Assembly: GCA_030704615.1 (NCBI GenBank)
Contig: CM060733.1
Location: 30,256,001 to 30,320,000 of the forward strand
Length of the DNA: 64,000 nt
Direction: 5' to 3'
Source: Takakia lepidozioides
Taxonomy: Eukaryota > Streptophyta > Takakiopsida > Takakiales > Takakiaceae
The notes beneath the pieces are model-generated. The model worked only from the letters and a program-made list of their open reading frames with translations. It was not told the DNA's origin and searched no databases. Both the position numbers and the translations under genes were made by a program. Shown here piece by piece: positions 59,317-64,000 of the stretch; positions within the stretch are counted from its first letter, which is position 1; each line of letters starts with the position of its first letter.

Positions 59317-60039
59317 TGTCGCGGCCCTTTGCCTTGAGGGCAGGGGGTCGGGACACATGAGGGGCTGCCCCTGTGGTGGGGGCAGCGGCAGCGATAGGTA
59401 TGGGGGCTGAAGCACCCTTGAGTGCCCAAGGCACTCAAGGATGCGGAGGCGCTCACTAGGTGGAGCCCCGCACACCGGGTTGCGGTGGAGGTGGCTCCAC
59501 AAGGGGTGGTGGTAGCTTAGTGGGACTTAGTGGGGGTGGCATAGGACTCACCATGGGGTGGAGACCTCGAGGTGGGAGTCGTGGGGAGTCTTGGGACTCA
59601 TCACGGTCCATTGGGGCCGCGGTGAGTGGGCCAAGACTCACCGCGACTCACCACCGGGAGTCGAGGGTTTTCGTGGTGGTTCGCCATAAAATGGCATGGC
59701 TGGTTATGAAACCCCCGCGGACAGCTACAGAAGTATATATAGGGAGTAGTAACCCCGAGAACGGTGCAAGCCCGTTGGTGACCAAAAACTAGTGAGTAAG
59801 CGAGCGAGCCGGAAAGCGACCAAAGAGTGGGGAGCTGTTCCGGACTGCCATCTACCAAAGGGAATTCTCCTAGTCCCAAATAGGTGGAGGGTTTAGAGGG
59901 AAGCGGAAGGGGACCGTTATGTCCCGGTGAGCAGCCGAAACTCCAAGTTGGCCCGGCGGCCAGGTTGGGAGTCAGGCGCGCGCATCGAAGCGAGTAACTA
60001 TGACTTGAAGGGGAGTTTACCGAACTGAGGTGTGCGACA
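59317..60039 (+). repeat. Chromovirus 3' LTR (723 bp)
   Basis: Matches the 5' LTR except for one G fewer near 59403 and T for G in CAAGGATGCGG near 59442. It is followed by the target duplication AACTT and host exon sequence. Confidence 0.9.
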
Positions 60040-60718
60040 AACTTGGCTGCCCGTCCATCCAAAGCCGCCAAGAAACTCTCATTTACACACTGGACTACAG
60101 TTTCGGGAGCCACTTTCGGCCTCTTCATTTCCACCGGCTCGAAAGGGTGCCCCCCTGGGGGTTGAAGAGTGCCTTCTTTGCCGAGCCAGTTCTCGTGCCT
60201 CTCGTGACAACGGTGGGCACAGGGGAGGCAACCTGCGTTTGGGGGGTGGGCTGGTTGCAAAGTCTCCATCGGAGTCCTCTTCCTCACCCTCTTCCTGAAC
60301 AGGCTGTTTCTGCTTCTTCGTTTTGGCGGGTGTCACAACAGCTGCTCCTTGCTGGCGAGTCCTCTTCTTCGACCCCTTCTGTTGGGCCTGCACAGCTGCA
60401 TCCACCGTCTTTTGTGCCATCTCAGCTGCCTTTCTGGATTCTTCCAGAGCAGCAGATTCCTTTGCCGACTTTGGCCCAGCAGGGACACGTCTTTCCTTTC
60501 TCTTCTCTTCTGCCAAGGCGTGCAGATCTTTCTCAGACTCGTCAACAATACCGCCAGACATGTCCAGGTACCACGGGCATCCAACGAGATGCGCGGGATG
60601 CCATTGTTTCTGCATCTCGGGTGTGTAGACACAGCTTGGGCCCGCCACGGTCCAAGCCATGAAGAAGGGGGGCTCTTGAGCCAGGGCCCCTGTCTGAAGG
60701 AGCACGTATTTCATATAC
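60040..60718 (-). CDS. Linker exon, copy 2, part upstream of the insertion
   Basis: It begins after CCTTGCAG with KYVLLQTG...VGCPWYLD, then a Lys/Glu/Ala-rich linker with basic clusters (KKRTRQQG, PAKTKKQKQ, PPKRRL). After a one-base shift near 60150 it continues as EMKRPKVAPETVVQCVNESF to the insertion site. 60040-60044 (AACTT) is one copy of the target duplication. Confidence 0.55.
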
Positions 60719-60864
60719 CTGCAAGGCAGTCAGCATGCGTGAGCAAAACTTGAGACCAACCTACTGGCAGAGTGCCACCGAAAACATGAAATGCGAATGC
60801 GGTGCCGCATTTCCGAGACAAACCTCGTAACCAGGCTTCGCATACAAGGGCAGCTGTGCTTCAC

Positions 60865-61082
60865 CTGTAAACAATTCGCATTGCAGCTTTCCCCGCTCCC
60901 TCCTGATGTGTAAACTCCACGCTCCTTCTTGCTGTCTGTAGCTCTCTGGCGAAAAGGTTGTCCTTGTACGCACATCTGAAACGTGTCACGTAGTCTTCCA
61001 ATGTCTGTGTTCCATCCCATTTGACGTACAAGCCGAACGAATTTGTGTGCATTACGACTTGCTCCTTCGCATTCGACATTAC
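60865..61082 (-). CDS. Middle exon, copy 2
   Basis: Acceptor AATCGCAG (from 61083), donor GTGAAG (60859-60864). It encodes about 72 residues ending in MRIVYR at the donor, aligning with copy 1 exon 5932-6145 (RCLYR). The following intron (60719-60864) holds a palindrome at 60796-60812. Confidence 0.55.
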
Positions 61083-61165
61083 CTGCGATTCCCAAATGCA
61101 TTGTCACGTAGCAGTTCAGGGAATTCATTTCAGAAAAGCAAATCTGGGGAAGTACCTTGAATTAC

Positions 61166-61928
61166 CTGGAACCACCAAGTCATGCGGTTGAGCCACACAT
61201 CCACTGCAGGGTCGGAAACTTCGAGTGGAAAAGACCACATTGTCCTTATGCTCTCGGATGCATTCCAGATCGACAGCCACCGTGTCTGCCATTTCCGATC
61301 CAATGTCAGGAGCTGGAAGAGAGTGGCTATTGCTAGGAAGGAACTTCAGTGCATTGAAACCTCACCTTCTCTTTCGCCTCCACACATGCCGTTGAGAGGT
61401 GATGCAGTTTCTCCAATTGCATGGCCCGAGAATAGTGTTTTGCAATCTCGGGGATGAAGTCCTTTCCAAGTGCCGGATCTGCAATTGCCACCAGCTTCAC
61501 AAGCTTTGACTTGTATTTGGTTCTGGACTTGACACCGGCTTCCTTCAAGTGCTCAGTCAATGACTGCAACGTTTTCACCTGCCCCTCACTTTCCATGAAG
61601 AAGCGTTTGGCATGGGCCAAATCCAGCTTGATGTTTGACTGCCAACAAAAACATGCAGAAGCGTTACATTCGATTCATGTGGAAACATTACTGAAAATTG
61701 GGGAAGGATGAGCAGAGGGAAATTGGAGGACGACTTACTTCGTATATCACCTCCACCATTCCATCCATAGTGAGACGATACCATGTCCGGTCTGTTTTTG
61801 CAACGGCTTTCTGAATGAGCTCGGGCTCCAGCATTTCCGCAAACATCTGCGGATCAGTGAGACCAGTTTTCCTCACCCTGTACAGCATGTGTGCCATGTG
61901 GGTATGCACGTATGCATTTTCAGTGACC
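61166..61928 (-). CDS. Middle exons, copy 2 (three exons)
   Basis: Exons 61739-61928, 61376-61638 and 61166-61312 align with copy 1 exons 6817-7010 and 6265-6705. The 63-nt intron 61313-61375 is absent from copy 1. Shared blocks include HMLYRVRKTG, IADPALGKDFIPEIAKHY, EKLHHLSTACV and WLSIWNAS...VWLNRMTWWFQ. These are helical segments of unknown role between the ParB-like part and the methyltransferase part. Confidence 0.6.
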
Positions 61929-61990
61929 CTGCAAGGCACACTCTCCAGTTCAGTACACGGAAGCACGGAAAGAAACCAGAATGGAAACCG

Positions 61991-62008
61991 AAATGCGGCA
62001 CCGCATTT
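61991..62008. repeat. Intronic palindrome AAATGCGGCACCGCATTT
   Basis: It sits in intron 61929-62040 of ParB-methyltransferase copy 2. Related copies lie in introns 52528-52624 (about 52560-52577) and 60719-60864 (60796-60812). It belongs to the same family as the 50491-51256 array. Confidence 0.85.
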
Positions 62009-62040
62009 CGAACGTGCTAGGGAGGGTATGAGTATCTTAC

Positions 62041-62804
62041 GAGTTGAGGTCCGCCATGGCATTCTTGAGCAGGGAGGAGTCTGCCGCCTTCACCTTGAGG
62101 ATGACACACTCCACCATGTAATGCCAGCCAATGTGCTTGGCATGGTTCTGCTTGATGTACTCCCACCAGGCGAGAAGTCGGTGATTCCCGTCCCACACAA
62201 AGAACATTTTACCCGACATATGGCCGAAGTCGGGATCACCCTTCAGCGTCGCCTCGAATTCGTGGTTGCGAGTGTGCCAGTGGGTATCCCATGTTGACAA
62301 TTCATCGGCAGTGGGTCCACGAGTTTCGCCGTCCTCATTCTCAATGGAAACGTAAAACGCTGCCGATCCCAGACGGTACCCTTCTCGAAATGCGAACTTG
62401 AGCTTATCCACATCTCCGGGAAGGGCCTGCCTGACGATGGGAAGGGAGACCATGCGACAGAGTGGGATTCGAAGAGTCCGCTGGAATACCCTGCTGCCCA
62501 GAACTCTGCCAATGCTACTGTGTGTCTCTTCCAACATTTTATCCGCTGCACTTTTGAAATCCTCCGGAGACATGTCTGTAGGTGCCGGTAGTGGCTGAGC
62601 AGCTGGAGCATCCTCAACTGGAGCTGCACTCTGGGGCCTGTCTGTGGGCAATTCTGCCATTGCAGAGGCCTCCTCCGGGCCTGCTTGCTCATCGGTGGTG
62701 AGGTCTTGCTGCGAAAGTTGAGCGGCAGCACCCTCCTCCGGTACCAAATCGAGATCAACGGTCGATCCCATTGCCTTCGCTGCAGCAGAGTCGGCCCCCA
62801 ACAT
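62041..62804 (-). CDS. Exon with ParB/Srx-like motif, copy 2
   Basis: Acceptor GCCTGCAG (from 62805), donor GTAAGA (62035-62040). It encodes an acidic Ala/Glu/Pro-rich N-terminal part, then CRMVSLPIVRQALPGDVDK, SAAFYVSIENEDGE, and KMFFVWDGNHRLLAWWEYI. DGxHRxxA is the ParB/sulfiredoxin-fold signature. Unlike copy 1, the frame is intact throughout. In bacteria and phages ParB-like domains occur fused to DNA methylases, which suits the downstream domain. Confidence 0.7.
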
Positions 62805-63317
62805 CTGCAGGCGGGAAATCCTCCAGGAACTGAGCTTCAGCTCGTGGAAGCGGTTTTGCGGGAGATTGTTCGCCCGTCGCCCTGATTGCCTTCTGCTTCC
62901 TCATCCTTGCAGGTGAAGGTGTCTGCTGCAATTGAATCTGTCTTCTACCCTGCTGCTTCATTCGCGTTGGGGGGGGTGAATCGGCCTGAGCCGGTTCAGA
63001 AGCCAGTAGAGGGACGGGCTGCTTCTTCTTCGACTTTGCTGGAGAAGGGCCCGACCCCTGCTGGCGATTCTCCATGACCGAAGAACGCGAGTCGATCTCG
63101 CAGAGGGCTAGGCCCGGCAGGAATACCCGCGCTCGGGGATCGGGTGGGTGTACGTGCTGCAGCTAGCTCCTCGGACTCTTCCTGCGGCTCTTCGGATTCC
63201 TGCGATCCCTCCAGCACGTCCACCTTTCCTGTTAGGCATGCAAACATGTTCTGCATTCAAGTCTCCTAGCATTCAGTCTAAGAATTACAGAAGCAAAATG
63301 GGGGGTTCGGTGCTCGA

Positions 63318-63524
63318 TCAGCTGCGCGCAGCCCGATCGCATGGAGCTCTCACTGGTGGTTGGGTTGCCTGAGTGGCCTGCTGCTCGGAGATGGCAATCT
63401 CCTCCTGTAGACGCATCTGCTTCCTCCCCTTCGGCATTGGCCTACGTCCGAAGTATAATTTCCGGAGCTTGCGACGAGGTCTCCTCGCTGGTGCACGAAC
63501 TCCCCCCCTCTCAAGTTCGAGCAT
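63318..63524 (-). CDS. Probable first exon, ParB-methyltransferase copy 2
   Basis: ATG at 63524. It encodes MLELERGGVRAPARRPRRK followed by LRKLYFGRRPMPKGRKQMRL and a Gln-rich tail. The basic block aligns with the copy 1 first exon near 10490-10410. The frame closes at 63318, and the donor is not resolved. Confidence 0.45.
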   Translation of the reverse strand: MLELERGGVRAPARRPRRKLRKLYFGRRPMPKGRKQMRLQEEIAISEQQATQATQPPVRAPCDRAARS

Positions 63525-64000
63525 AAGAAGAACAGAGAGAGGGAAAAGGGCCAAAGAGTGCAAGGGCGCGAGAGGGGTGACTGAGGAGACACGACAAAAG
63601 TAGATGAAACGGCGGTGATGCACCACTTGGGTTCGAAAGGGTTGGACGAAAGTGTCTCCTCGGGGAGTTTGCGTCATTACGAAATTCGAATCGTTGAGGG
63701 TACGCCTGCCGTCCGAAAAACAAACATCATTATCGAACGGTCAGGCCGCGCCGCCTCATGCCCCTTCAGTCAGATGGAGTGCCGACATGTGCAGCAATTT
63801 CGTTGCTCCACGTGTTCACATTTCAAGGTATTTCCGTCCCAGCGTCTGATCAGTTGGAGCGAAAATGCAAATGCGGCGCCGCATTTCCGTTAAGTACCAT
63901 CACGAATCTACACATCCGTACTTGTTGGAAGAAAATGCGGCACCGCATTTCCGTTCCACCTTCACATACCTTAGTTGTTGAACGGAAATACGGTGCCGCA
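63525..64000. other. Upstream region of copy 2 with three palindromes
   Basis: Palindromes lie at 63870-63887 (CG centre), 63933-63950 (CA centre) and 63983-64000 (TG centre, one arm mutated, cut by the window end). This is the likely promoter side of the copy 2 gene. No other gene recognised. Confidence 0.7.

Larger units (their letters stand above)
53069..60039 (+). mobile_element. Chromovirus (Ty3/gypsy with chromodomain), young insertion
   Basis: LTRs at 53069-53792 and 59317-60039 differ by one substitution and one 1-bp indel as far as I can see. The target duplication AACTT is at 53064-53068 and 60040-60044. The PBS matches initiator tRNA-Met (53795-53806). Gag-Pol is one long frame, followed after an in-frame TGA by a chromodomain. 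The total of 6.97 kb is normal for plant chromoviruses. It is inserted sense-reversed relative to the host ParB-methyltransferase gene. Confidence 0.93.
51391..63524 (-). pseudogene. ParB/Srx-like plus beta-class methyltransferase-like gene, copy 2, split by a chromovirus
   Basis: Exons on the minus strand: first exon from ATG 63524 to about 63318, unclear exon(s) within 62900-63256, then 62041-62804, 61739-61928, 61376-61638, 61166-61312, 60865-61082, one exon split as 60045-60718 and 52625-53063, then 52263-52527, 51965-52160 and 51391-51859. All listed introns have GT-AG ends. The gene has the same domain order as copy 1. A 6.97-kb element with 5-bp target duplication AACTT cuts the linker exon. 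Without it the frame reads through at that point (GRAAK then LAYLKTMEG). One further frameshift lies in a C/G-rich run near 60150. The interrupted gene should not make full-length protein. Confidence 0.65.

Overview
The window looks like nuclear DNA of a streptophyte (plant-lineage) eukaryote. A charophyte alga such as Chara is my best guess; that is inferred from content, not proven. The reasons are spliced genes with short GT-AG introns (about 85-175 nt), three lineages of Ty3/gypsy LTR retrotransposon including a chromovirus primed by initiator tRNA-Met, a MULE-type transposase gene, and fragments of eukaryotic housekeeping genes (ribosomal protein uL2, NAA38, alanine aminotransferase). I see no prokaryotic operons, tRNAs or rRNAs.

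Layout. 1-2872: 3' end of a decayed Tat-like gypsy element. 3602-10567 (minus): a multi-exon gene joining a ParB/Srx-like motif to a beta-class DNA-methyltransferase-like fold; a 2.2-kb array of perfect 16-bp hairpins (7793-9976) lies in its presumed first long intron. 11375-26234 (plus): a MULE/SWIM transposase-like gene split by an 11.4-kb gypsy element (11979-23368, minus). That element encodes a cytosine-5 DNA methyltransferase between protease and reverse transcriptase, and a PHD finger at the integrase C-terminus. Its 5' region also holds fragments of three host genes followed by a poly(A)-like tract. 26690-34549: a Tat-like gypsy element with a long post-integrase ORF. 21009-34549 is repeated almost perfectly at 34550-48094. 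48541-50233: a head-to-head pair of paralogous genes of unknown function. 50491-51256: an array of short CpG-rich palindromes. 51391-63524 (minus): a second ParB-methyltransferase paralogue, split inside an exon by a young chromovirus (53069-60039) with a 5-bp target duplication. Copies of the same palindrome sit in this gene's introns and upstream of it.

How it fits together. The host loci are two ParB-methyltransferase genes, one MULE-like gene and one divergent pair. One ParB-methyltransferase copy and the MULE-like gene are cut by retrotransposons, and in each case the target duplication shows how the host exon read before insertion. The most unusual content is the retroelement with both a DNA methyltransferase and a PHD reader, the ParB-methyltransferase family, and the two hairpin/palindrome families, each associated with one of its paralogues. 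Many reading frames carry single-base frameshifts. Some may be consensus-sequence errors rather than real decay, so the calls 'broken' and 'pseudogene' are provisional.
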